Source: JAAYDS01 sp012729155
GTDB lineage: Bacteria; Chloroflexota; Anaerolineae; UBA1429
Length of the DNA: 64,000 nt
Direction of reading: 5' to 3'
NCBI GenBank assembly: GCA_036774405.1
Contig: DAIPBO010000003.1
Coordinates: forward strand, 62,001 to 126,000
The position numbers and the translations under genes were made by a program. Under the pieces are notes generated by a model that was not told the origin of the DNA, made no database searches, and saw only the letters and a program-made list of their open reading frames with translations. The first letter of the stretch is position 1, and every line of letters begins with the position of its first letter. Of this stretch, positions 17,359-24,862 are shown one piece after another.

Positions 17359-18123
17359 ATGAGCGCATCGCGCATGTTCCAGGGGCTGGTGCTGGGCTGG
17401 ACCGCTCTGGCCGTCATGGTGTTTGCGGTGTTGCTGCTGGTCACAGCACCCTATGGTCGGCATGCGCGGCGGGGCTGGGGCGCCGTGGTTGGCGATGGGT
17501 GGGGCTGGGTGCTGATGGAAGCGCCCGCGACGCTGTCTCTGCCGCTGTGGTTCGCGCTCAAGGGCCGGCCTGCGGCCCCCATCGACTGGGTCTGGCTGGG
17601 CATGTGGCAAAGTCACTACCTCTATCGCGCGTTGATCTACCCGGCAGTGCGTCGCTCGGCGCGGCGTCCGATGCCTCTCAGCGTGGTGACGATGGGCGCG
17701 CTGTTCAACGGTGTCAACGGCTACCTCAATGGCAGGCACCTGTTCAGCGCGGCCGAGCCGTACCCGGCCACCTGGCTGAGCGATGGTCGCTTTGCCCTGG
17801 GCGCAGCGCTGTTTGTGGCGGGGCTGGCCACGCACGTCTGGGCCGATGCGCGTTTGCGCGCGTTACGAGCACGCGGCCAGAACAGCGGCTATGGCATACC
17901 GGAGGGCGGGCTGTTTCGGTGGGTGAGCTGCCCCAACTATCTGGGGGAGATCGTGGAATGGTGCGGCTGGGCGCTCGCCACCTGGTCGCTGGCGGGGCTA
18001 TCGTTTGCCGTTTGGACGGCGGCCAACCTGGCGCCGAGGGCGCGGGCCCACCATCGCTGGTATCGTCAGCAGTTTGCCAACTACCCGCCCGAGCGCAGGG
18101 CGCTGCTGCCCGGCCTCTGGTAG
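17359..18123 (+). CDS. 3-oxo-5-alpha-steroid 4-dehydrogenase (steroid 5-alpha-reductase) family membrane protein
   Basis: A 254-residue multi-pass membrane protein. The C-terminus has the NADPH-binding signature of steroid 5-alpha-reductases: FRWVSCPNYLGEIVEWCG, then ALATWS, HHRWY and YPPERRALLPGLW. Those blocks and the whole length (~254) match animal SRD5A1/2 closely, rather than only the short shared C-terminal domain of DUF1295 or ICMT proteins. The expected reaction is NADPH-dependent reduction of a conjugated enone double bond in a lipophilic substrate. The substrate here is unknown; steroids are not implied. ATG at 17359 has GAGGAG upstream. It is divergent from the plsY operon. Confidence 0.8.
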   Translation: MSASRMFQGLVLGWTALAVMVFAVLLLVTAPYGRHARRGWGAVVGDGWGWVLMEAPATLSLPLWFALKGRPAAPIDWVWLGMWQSHYLYRALIYPAVRRSARRPMPLSVVTMGALFNGVNGYLNGRHLFSAAEPYPATWLSDGRFALGAALFVAGLATHVWADARLRALRARGQNSGYGIPEGGLFRWVSCPNYLGEIVEWCGWALATWSLAGLSFAVWTAANLAPRARAHHRWYRQQFANYPPERRALLPGLW

Positions 18124-18133
18124 CCTGTGGGGC

Positions 18134-18161
18134 TTGACACTGGGGCAGATGGCCCTATGAT
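18134..18161 (+). promoter_or_regulatory. Promoter of the second GRE gene
   Basis: TTGACA (18134-18139), 16-bp spacer, TATGAT (18156-18161), directly after the preceding gene and about 70 bp before the GRE start. Confidence 0.7.
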
Positions 18162-18176
18162 CAAAGATGCGTGTTA

Positions 18177-18194
18177 TGTTGCGCGTGGGCAACA
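18177..18194. promoter_or_regulatory. Operator-like inverted repeat before the second GRE
   Basis: TGTTGC-N6-GCAACA, perfect 6-bp arms, about 15 bp after the -10. The position suits a repressor or a short 5' hairpin. Confidence 0.4.
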
Positions 18195-18230
18195 GGCGCA
18201 CACCACCATCACCAAAGGACGGCAACGGTC

Positions 18231-20492
18231 ATGGCGACAGTTCGCGAAGAGGTCAAGATCAGCCCAACCTATGCAGAGCGCATCGTCGCGCTCAAAGAGA
18301 CCAAGAACCTTCACACCGACATCAAGGTGCAGCGCTTTGGGCACTTTGATACCGACGACCACGGCTATATTCCGTGGGACGAGCCGATCGAGTTCGAGCC
18401 CTACTCGGACCATCCATCGGGCGGGGTGTGGGGCCCCAGGGCCATCGGCATCAGCTTTCGGCGCTGGCTGAACGCGCACCCGGTGTACGTGCACCCCATG
18501 AGCTCGGTGGCGGGCTGCTGGGTGTACAAGGGCATCCCTGGGGTGGCCGGCTGGCGGCTGGAGCGCATGCTGCCCAACAGCAAACCGATGCCAGGCGAGG
18601 AGCGCGATGATCCGGTTGAGGAGCGCTACTTTCGCAACTGGCGGCCCGAAGACCGCCCGATCGAGTTGGTGCCCTTGATGGAAAAGTACAACATCATCTC
18701 GCCAGGCGTGGGCGCGGTGAACCACTTTGGGCCCGACATGCAGATCGGGCTCGACCTGGGCTTTGGCGGCATTCTGGCCAAGATCCGCCGCTACCGCGAG
18801 CTGAACCGGCCCACCGACACGTCGTTCTACGACGGGCACGAGGAGCTGGTGTTGGGCATCCAGGAGTGGATCGCCAAGCATGTGACAGCGGCACGCGAGC
18901 TGGCGGCCGAGGAAGAGGACGAGGGCCTGCGCGAGAACCTGCTGGCCATCGCCGACGCCAGCGAGTGGGTGATCGAGAACCCGCCGCGCACCTTCCGCGA
19001 GGCCTGCCAGTTTATCGCCTATGCGCAGAGCGTCGATCGCATGTGGGCGCTGGGCGGCGCGCTGGGCCAGCTCGACGAGCTGCTGCGCCCCTACTATGAG
19101 CAAGACCTGGCGGCGGGCATCGAGACCGACGAGTCGGTGGTCTGGCACCTGTGCAGCCTGTTCTTTAACGATCCGCACTATTCGCAGATCGGCGGGCAGG
19201 CGGCCGATGGCCACGACCTGACGAGCCCGATGTCATTCCGCATCCTCGATGCGATGCACGCGCTGCACATCCCCTCGAACATTGCCCTGCGCGTGTGGGA
19301 TGGGATGGACCGCTCGCTGTTGCGCAAAGCGCTCGAGTACATGATCGAAGATGGCACCGGCGTCAGCTTTGCGCTATCGGGCGGGCTCGACAGTGGGTTC
19401 GTCAAGCTGGGGCACACCGACGGTCTGGCGCGCATGCGCGCCAAGGTGGGCTGCAACTGGACGGCGCTGCCGGGCGTCGAGTATTGCCTGCAGGATGTCA
19501 CGCGGGTCGACCTGGTCAAGCCGATGCTGCTGGCCATCGATGAGGTGGCGGCCGAAGAAGCCGAGCCGAGCATGGAGGCGCTGTGGGAGCGCTATAGTCG
19601 CCTCCTGGCTGAGGTGGTGGCTATCGTCAAGCGCGGCAAAGACATCCACATGGAACGACAGGCGCGCAACTATCCCGAGATCGTGCTGAACCTGTTCTGC
19701 CATGGGCCTATCGAGCGGGGCGTGGACGCCTCGGCGGGCGGCGTAGACATCGTCGATCTGGCGATGGATGCCATCGGCCTGGCCACCACGGCAGACTCGT
19801 TTGCGGCCATCGAGCAGCGCGTGTTCAACGAGCAACGCGTCAGCTTTGGCGAGCTGGTGGGGCATCTGCGCAACAACTATGAGGGCGCCGAGCGCGTGCG
19901 CTATATGATGAATAGCATCAAGCGCTATGGCTCGGGCAACGCGCGCGCCGATGAGTGGGCCGTCAGGATTGCCGACCTGTGGACGCACCTGGTGGCCGAC
20001 ACGCCCACGCCGCACGGCTTTCGCACTGTGCCGGGCCTCTTTTCGCATGGGGCCACCAACACCTATGGTAAGCACCTGCCGGCCACGCCCAACGGGCGTG
20101 TTGCGGGCGAGCCGATCTCGCACAGCGCCGATCCCGATCCGGGTTTTGTGCCGGGCAGCGGCAACGCCGCTACGGCCAAGGCCAACGCGGTGGCCTCGGT
20201 GCAATCGGGCTGGGGCAACACCACGCCATTGCAGATCGAGCTTGATGAGACCCTGGTGCGCAGCCATGGCGGGCTCGAGCTGCTCGAGTCGCTGGTGTTG
20301 ACGCACAACAAGCAAGGCGGCACGCTCATCAACATGAACGTGGTGTCAAAGAAGGATGTCATCGAGGCGCACGAAGACCCGATGACGCACCCCGACCTGA
20401 TGATCCGCGTGACGGGATACAGCGCCTACTTCCGGACGTTGAGCAAAGAATACCGTCAGCCGATCGTGGACCGCATCCTGGCCGAGAGCTGA
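18231..20492 (+). CDS. Glycyl radical enzyme, PFL-like (solitary)
   Basis: Predicted 753-residue anaerobic radical enzyme. The C-terminal glycyl loop is canonical (MIRVTGYSAYF, G729). The candidate thiyl Cys is C419 in GVEYCLQD; the position holding Glu in dehydratases is Gln (Q421), and the PFL Cys-Cys pair is absent. This argues against a standard diol dehydratase or PFL. The N-terminal half has GRE-like stretches such as FGPDMQIGLDLGFGGILAKI. ATG at 18231 has AAAGGA eleven bases upstream. No activase lies beside it; the activase at 8.5-9.4 kb or one elsewhere must serve it. It has its own promoter and terminator. Substrate unknown. Confidence 0.88.
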   Translation: MATVREEVKISPTYAERIVALKETKNLHTDIKVQRFGHFDTDDHGYIPWDEPIEFEPYSDHPSGGVWGPRAIGISFRRWLNAHPVYVHPMSSVAGCWVYKGIPGVAGWRLERMLPNSKPMPGEERDDPVEERYFRNWRPEDRPIELVPLMEKYNIISPGVGAVNHFGPDMQIGLDLGFGGILAKIRRYRELNRPTDTSFYDGHEELVLGIQEWIAKHVTAARELAAEEEDEGLRENLLAIADASEWVIENPPRTFREACQFIAYAQSVDRMWALGGALGQLDELLRPYYEQDLAAGIETDESVVWHLCSLFFNDPHYSQIGGQAADGHDLTSPMSFRILDAMHALHIPSNIALRVWDGMDRSLLRKALEYMIEDGTGVSFALSGGLDSGFVKLGHTDGLARMRAKVGCNWTALPGVEYCLQDVTRVDLVKPMLLAIDEVAAEEAEPSMEALWERYSRLLAEVVAIVKRGKDIHMERQARNYPEIVLNLFCHGPIERGVDASAGGVDIVDLAMDAIGLATTADSFAAIEQRVFNEQRVSFGELVGHLRNNYEGAERVRYMMNSIKRYGSGNARADEWAVRIADLWTHLVADTPTPHGFRTVPGLFSHGATNTYGKHLPATPNGRVAGEPISHSADPDPGFVPGSGNAATAKANAVASVQSGWGNTTPLQIELDETLVRSHGGLELLESLVLTHNKQGGTLINMNVVSKKDVIEAHEDPMTHPDLMIRVTGYSAYFRTLSKEYRQPIVDRILAES

Positions 20493-20511
20493 GCGCTGGC
20501 AGCGCCAGATG

Positions 20512-20545
20512 CACATCCCCGACCGTCGCGGCGGCCGGGGATGTG
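20512..20545 (+). terminator. Terminator of the second GRE gene
   Basis: Stem CACATCCCCG / CGGGGATGTG (10 bp) with a 14-nt GC-rich loop, followed by TCATTTCG. Only a weak T-rich tail. Confidence 0.7.
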
Positions 20546-20599
20546 TCATTTCGCGATCGTCTGGCCTATACTGGCCGCATCTTTTGAGGAGCCGAGCGG

Positions 20600-21913
20600 A
20601 TGGATCGCGTCAAGCGGGTGGTGGCGGGTACCTGGCAGGCCGTGCAGCGGAACATGCGCGGCAACGTGGCGGTGTTTGCCACCATCTTTACTCTGGGCAA
20701 CTTTGGGCGGCAGATGGCCTTTCCATATCTGTCGCTGTACATCCTGGCGCTGGGGGGCAGGCCCGAGCAGATCGGTCAGGTGGGCTCTTTGGCGCCGCTG
20801 TTGGGGCTGGTGGTCTTTCCGCTGGGGGGCTATCTGGCCGACCATGTGGGGCGCGTCAAGCTGGTGGGCACCATGATGCTCATTTCGGCGGCTATCGAGC
20901 TGATCTATGCCCTTGCACCCACGTGGCAGTGGTTGCTGCTGGCAGCGCTGCTGATGGGCGTAGGGTCGATGCAGTTCCCCGCCTCATCGGCGCTGATTGC
21001 CGATTCGACGCTGCCGCAAGAGCGTAGCCGGGCCATCGCCATCATGAACACCATCTCGATGCTGCCGGCCATGGCGGCGCCATGGGTCGCCGGGCTGGTG
21101 GTCGATGGTGTGGGCGTCGACCCGGGCGTGCGCTACCTGTATGGCTTTATGGCGCTGGCCAACGCCGTGTCTGGGGTGATTGCGCTGCGCTGGCTGCGCG
21201 AGACGCAGCCAGCTACGGGCGACGGCTTTCGCCTGACGATGCTGCCGCGGTTGCTGCGCGACACGTATAATGACGTCCCACGGCTTGTGCGGGCCATGTC
21301 GGGCTCGGTGCGCGCCATGCTGGTGATCGCCGTCCTGGGGTTTGCGGTCAATGCCATCGTGGGGCCCTTTTGGGTAGTGTATGCCGTCGAAGAGATGGGC
21401 CTCAGCGCTACACAGTGGGGCTCGATTCTGCTGCTCGAAACGGTGGTGCGCAACCTGACGCTGCTGCCGGCAGGCGTGCTGGGCGACCGGCTGGGCCGCT
21501 CGCGCTGTATGATCGCCTCGCTACTGATGCTGGCGGTGGCCTTGCCGCTGTTCATTGTGGTGCAGGGCTATGTCGGCGTGCTGGCCGTGCGGCTGGTGAT
21601 CGGCGTGGCCAACGCCCTGTTCATCCCCACGTCCATCGCGCTGTTGGCCGACACGGTGCCGCGCGAGTTTCGCGGGCGCATGATCGCGGCCATCGGCCAG
21701 GGTGGCGTGATGATCGGCGCCAGCAGCGGCGGCACGGGGGGGCCAGCGCTGGGCTACTTGGTGACGCTGCCGCTGATGGCAACCTCGCTGGTGGCTGGCT
21801 ACATCTACAGCGGCGGGCCCAGGCTGCCCTGGCTGGTGTCTCTGGGGCTGGTGCTCGTCACGTTAGCGGTGTCGCTGGCCTACCTGCGCGACCCGCATCA
21901 AGCCGAGGCCTGA
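20600..21913 (+). CDS. Major facilitator superfamily transporter
   Basis: A 437-residue carrier with about 12 hydrophobic segments. The loop between helices 2 and 3 reads GGYLADHVGRVKLVG and its second-half counterpart is GVLGDRLGRSRCM, the MFS motif A (G-x3-D-x-x-G-R). GAGGAG precedes the ATG. A TATACT -10 lies at 20567-20572 without a convincing -35. It resembles drug or sugar-type exporters; no substrate-specific motif was recognised and the neighbours do not settle it. Confidence 0.85.
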   Translation: MDRVKRVVAGTWQAVQRNMRGNVAVFATIFTLGNFGRQMAFPYLSLYILALGGRPEQIGQVGSLAPLLGLVVFPLGGYLADHVGRVKLVGTMMLISAAIELIYALAPTWQWLLLAALLMGVGSMQFPASSALIADSTLPQERSRAIAIMNTISMLPAMAAPWVAGLVVDGVGVDPGVRYLYGFMALANAVSGVIALRWLRETQPATGDGFRLTMLPRLLRDTYNDVPRLVRAMSGSVRAMLVIAVLGFAVNAIVGPFWVVYAVEEMGLSATQWGSILLLETVVRNLTLLPAGVLGDRLGRSRCMIASLLMLAVALPLFIVVQGYVGVLAVRLVIGVANALFIPTSIALLADTVPREFRGRMIAAIGQGGVMIGASSGGTGGPALGYLVTLPLMATSLVAGYIYSGGPRLPWLVSLGLVLVTLAVSLAYLRDPHQAEA

Positions 21914-21937
21914 GCTGGAGCGACGTAGACCGCGGCG

Positions 21938-23188
21938 TCAGCCCGCCCAAAAGAGGGCCAGCGAGGCGGCGGTGACCAGCACGGCGAGCACAAGTGTGAT
22001 GATGTTGATGATGCGGCGGTTGCGCCAGTTGCCCATGATGAGCTGGTCGTTGGCCAGCAGGAGCATCACCACCAGCACGATGGGCAGCAGCAGCGAGTTG
22101 GCCACCTGCGAGAGCCACATCAACAGAAAGAGCGGCAGCCCCGGGATCAACACCACCAGCGTGCTGATGACGATGAGCCCCGCAAACAGGCCGTAAAAGG
22201 CCGGCGCGTCGGCCCGGCGGGTGTTGAGGCCGCGAGCCCAGCCCATCACCTCGCACACCGCATAGGTGGTGGCCAGCGGCAGCACCGAGGCCGCCAGTAG
22301 CGAGGCGGCGATCAACCCCACGCCAAAGAGGATCTCGGCCCACTGGCCCGCCACAGGCGCCAGCGCCACAGCCGCCTGCTCGGCCGATTCGACCGTGATG
22401 CCACGCACGAACAGCGTGGCGGCGGTGCTGATGATGATGAATGCCGAAACCACGTTGCCCAGAGCGGCGCCACTGATCACGTCGAGGCGTGTATGGCCAA
22501 AGTGCTCAATGTCTGCGCCCTTGTCGGCCACGGTGGCCTGCATGTACACCGCCGCCCAGGGCGTGATGGTGGTGCCCACGGTGGCCAGCACCGCCAGCAG
22601 GTAGTCGGTGCTGAACTGGAGCCGCGGCACGAGAGCCTGACGGGCGATCTCGCTCCAGTCGGGCTTGACCAGGATGGCCGAGGCGATGTAGGCCACAGAG
22701 AACATCGACAGCACCAGCAGCACCTTTTCGACGTTGCGATAGCTGCCGCGGGTGACGAGCAGATAGACGGCGGCCGCCGCCACCGGCACGGCGATGTAAC
22801 GGCTCACGCCGAACAGCTCTGCGCTGGCGGCCACGCCTGCGAACTGGGCGGCTGTGGTGCCGAGGTTGGCCAGCACCAGCCCCAGCATGATAAAGAACGT
22901 CAGCCGCAGGCCAAAGCGCTCGCGGATGAGGTCGGTGAGGCCCTTGCCGGTGACGGCGCCCATGCGGGCGGCCATCTCTTGCACCACCACCTCGCCCAGC
23001 GTGATCCAGACGATGATCCACAAAAAGCTGTAGCCAAAGCGAGAACCGGCCATCGAGTAGGTGGCAATGCCCGGCGCGTCGTTATCGGCGCTGGCGGTGA
23101 TGAGCCCTGGCCCCAGGATGCTGGCATAGATCATGGCACGCTGCGCGCCGCGGCGCACGGCCCTGGAGAAACGGGTTGGTAGCTTCAT
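21938..23188 (-). CDS. NRAMP-family metal transporter lacking the canonical Mn/Fe site
   Basis: A 416-residue membrane protein with about 11 hydrophobic helices and the NRAMP fold. Helix 1 carries ASADNDAPGIATY where classical MntH has DPGN: the Asp (D37) is kept but the Asn position is Gly (G40). Helix 6 reads ITPWAAVYMQ where MntH has M-P-H, so Met and His become Thr209 and Trp211. These changes remove the soft-metal methionine, as in Nramp-related magnesium transporters (NRMTs) described from Eggerthella. The gene follows, on the same strand, a PRC/MgtE_N/CBS protein, making Mg2+ a plausible substrate. GGAGG precedes the ATG. Confidence 0.85.
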   Translation of the reverse strand: MKLPTRFSRAVRRGAQRAMIYASILGPGLITASADNDAPGIATYSMAGSRFGYSFLWIIVWITLGEVVVQEMAARMGAVTGKGLTDLIRERFGLRLTFFIMLGLVLANLGTTAAQFAGVAASAELFGVSRYIAVPVAAAAVYLLVTRGSYRNVEKVLLVLSMFSVAYIASAILVKPDWSEIARQALVPRLQFSTDYLLAVLATVGTTITPWAAVYMQATVADKGADIEHFGHTRLDVISGAALGNVVSAFIIISTAATLFVRGITVESAEQAAVALAPVAGQWAEILFGVGLIAASLLAASVLPLATTYAVCEVMGWARGLNTRRADAPAFYGLFAGLIVISTLVVLIPGLPLFLLMWLSQVANSLLLPIVLVVMLLLANDQLIMGNWRNRRIINIITLVLAVLVTAASLALFWAG

Positions 23189-23230
23189 GCGGCGACCTCC
23201 AGTGTCGAACGATGGTGCAGCCGCTGCACG

Positions 23231-24487
23231 CTAAAAGAAGCGTGGCAGGCGCTTTTTCCAGGCGGTGGGGATGACGGCGTCGATGGCGTCGTCGACGGTG
23301 ACGATGCCGTGCAGCACGCCTTCCTGGTCGACCACGGGCACCTCGAGCAGGTTATACTTGGCCACCACCTGGGCCACGTCGAGCTGGTTGGTGAGCACGT
23401 CCACAGTCACGGGCGAGCCCTCCATGATCTCGCTGATGCGCGCATCGGGGTCGGCCATAACCAGGTCGCGCAGCGAGGCCACGCCCTGTAGATGGCCGCT
23501 CACATCGACCACGTGCAGATAGTACATGGTCTCATCTTCGCGCGCCTGGGGCGAGGTGCGCAGGTGCACGAGGGCCTCGGCCACGGTGAGGTCGGCGGGC
23601 ACGGTGGTGTATTCAGTGGTCATGATGCCGCCAGCCGAGTCCACGGGGTAGGCCAGCAGCTTGCCGACAATGGCCGACTCCTCGGTGTCCATCAGCGACA
23701 TATAGTCCTGACGGTCCTCTTCTTCGAGGGCGGCCAGCAGGTCGGCGGCGTCGTCGGGGTCCATGGCCTCGAGGACGTCGGCGGCACGGGCGGCGGGCAG
23801 AGCGGCCAGCAGCGCGGGCTGCAGCTCATCTTCGACCTCAGAGATGGCGTCGGCGGCGGCTTCGTCATCGAGCATTTCGAGCAGGGCAACACCTGACGGT
23901 CGGTCGAGCTCTTCGACGATATCGGCGATGTCGGCGGCGTTGATGGCCTGAAGCTTTTCGCGGCTGACGCGCAGGCGGATGGGCGCGTTAGGCTGCACGG
24001 CGGCCACCTCGGTCCAGGGGATGTAGCGATCTGGCACCTTGGAGCCGATGACGCGTTGACCGAGGTCATTGAGCTTTTCGAGGCCGAGGCGGCGCATCAA
24101 GCTGGCGCCGCCCACGGCCACCGAGCCGAGCAGATAGCGACCGTCGCCGCGGCGGATGAGCTGGATATCGTTGACGCGCACGAGCTGGTGACCCTCGAGG
24201 TCGACGATCTGGCGATCGAGGACGTTCTTGCGCAGCCACAGTTCGTTGCCGCGTGGCAGGTACTCTGAGGGCGCGTCGGTGGTAAGGATGATGGCGGGCG
24301 CGAGCCAGGCCACCTGTTGGGCGGGCACAAGGAGCTCTTGGGCGCCAGAGGCGCGCACAGCCAGGGCGCACACGATGGGCGTGGCGTGCGAGCGTTCTTC
24401 GACGAGCACGTCGAGGCAACGACCGAGCGCACGATTGCGCTCATCGTACACGGTTTTGCCGATGAGTTGGCTGAGGTGTACTGCCAT
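23231..24487 (-). CDS. PRC-barrel, MgtE N-domain and CBS-pair protein (Mg2+-sensing module without channel)
   Basis: A 418-residue soluble protein. Residues ~1-170 hold two PRC-barrel-like segments. About 185-290 is the superhelical MgtE N-terminal domain (NAADIADIVEELDRP, MDPDDAADLLAALEEEDRQ). About 295-410 is a CBS pair (AGGIMTTEYTTVPADLTVAEA, ISEIMEGSPVTVDV). This is the cytoplasmic sensor half of MgtE without its transmembrane channel. It starts the operon and precedes the atypical NRAMP gene by about 40 bp, so it probably gates that transporter by sensing Mg2+ or nucleotide. AGGAGG precedes the ATG. Expression probably depends on the structured leader upstream. Confidence 0.85.
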   Translation of the reverse strand: MAVHLSQLIGKTVYDERNRALGRCLDVLVEERSHATPIVCALAVRASGAQELLVPAQQVAWLAPAIILTTDAPSEYLPRGNELWLRKNVLDRQIVDLEGHQLVRVNDIQLIRRGDGRYLLGSVAVGGASLMRRLGLEKLNDLGQRVIGSKVPDRYIPWTEVAAVQPNAPIRLRVSREKLQAINAADIADIVEELDRPSGVALLEMLDDEAAADAISEVEDELQPALLAALPAARAADVLEAMDPDDAADLLAALEEEDRQDYMSLMDTEESAIVGKLLAYPVDSAGGIMTTEYTTVPADLTVAEALVHLRTSPQAREDETMYYLHVVDVSGHLQGVASLRDLVMADPDARISEIMEGSPVTVDVLTNQLDVAQVVAKYNLLEVPVVDQEGVLHGIVTVDDAIDAVIPTAWKKRLPRFF

Positions 24488-24747
24488 GGTGACCTCCTGC
24501 GGGCGCCAAGAGGCGCTCCTGGCTGTGTGGCAGCCTGGATGGCTGCCACTGACAACAGCAGAGCGCGCTGCGACCTGACGTCACAACGCGCTCTCGGAGG
24601 TCGAGAGACGGGGCTATGGCATCAGACCGCCGGGCATGACCCTACGATCGTGTAACGTTGGTTCGGTTGTTCGTCGCTCTGACTACTATACTCGTCCATG
24701 TCACTCTGTGCTGTGAGCCTGCGACCGCAGGCCTACGCAGTGATACT
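24488..24747 (-). ncRNA. Structured 5' leader of the MgtE_N/NRAMP operon (candidate metal-responsive RNA)
   Basis: About 260 nt between a predicted start near 24747 and the ATG at 24487. In transcript order the hairpins are: GCCTGCG stem 24732-24717; a 6-bp stem 24607-24602/24596-24591; an 8-bp stem AGAGCGCG at 24594-24587/24567-24560; a 7-bp stem 24547-24541/24535-24529; and a small stem beside the ribosome site at 24516-24503. The segment 24571-24576, in the loop of the 8-bp stem, can pair with 24598-24603, giving a pseudoknot or an exclusive alternative. It does not match my recollection of M-box or yybP-ykoY consensus. Confidence 0.5.
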
Positions 24748-24753
24748 TGGGTC

Positions 24754-24781
24754 ATTATAACGCGGTATGAGAGCATGTCAA
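24754..24781 (-). promoter_or_regulatory. Strong promoter of the MgtE_N/NRAMP operon
   Basis: Minus-strand TTGACA (24781-24776), 16-bp spacer, TATAAT (24759-24754). Both hexamers are perfect consensus, the only such pair seen in the window. Confidence 0.85.
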
Positions 24782-24786
24782 GGTCG

Positions 24787-24804
24787 AACGCGCGCTTGCG
24801 CGTT
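24787..24804. promoter_or_regulatory. Inverted repeat between divergent transcription units
   Basis: AACGCGC-GCTT-GCGCGTT, perfect 7-bp arms, just upstream of the minus-strand -35 and overlapping a weak plus-strand promoter (TTGCGC 24796-24801, CATGAT 24819-24824, 17-bp spacing). It could be an operator. Confidence 0.35.
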
Positions 24805-24862
24805 GGCGCGCAGCGGTGCATGATGGCGCCAGACGTGGAGATGAGCACACGAGGAGGGCGAC

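Noticed and set aside
17251..17835. N-terminal extension of plsY on the minus strand
   Set aside because: Overlaps the plus-strand reductase gene and crosses the predicted plsY promoter; sequence is Arg/His-rich shadow.
24488..24747. M-box (ykoK) or yybP-ykoY riboswitch call for the MgtE_N/NRAMP leader
   Set aside because: Conserved core sequences of either class were not found by eye, so only a generic structured leader is reported.
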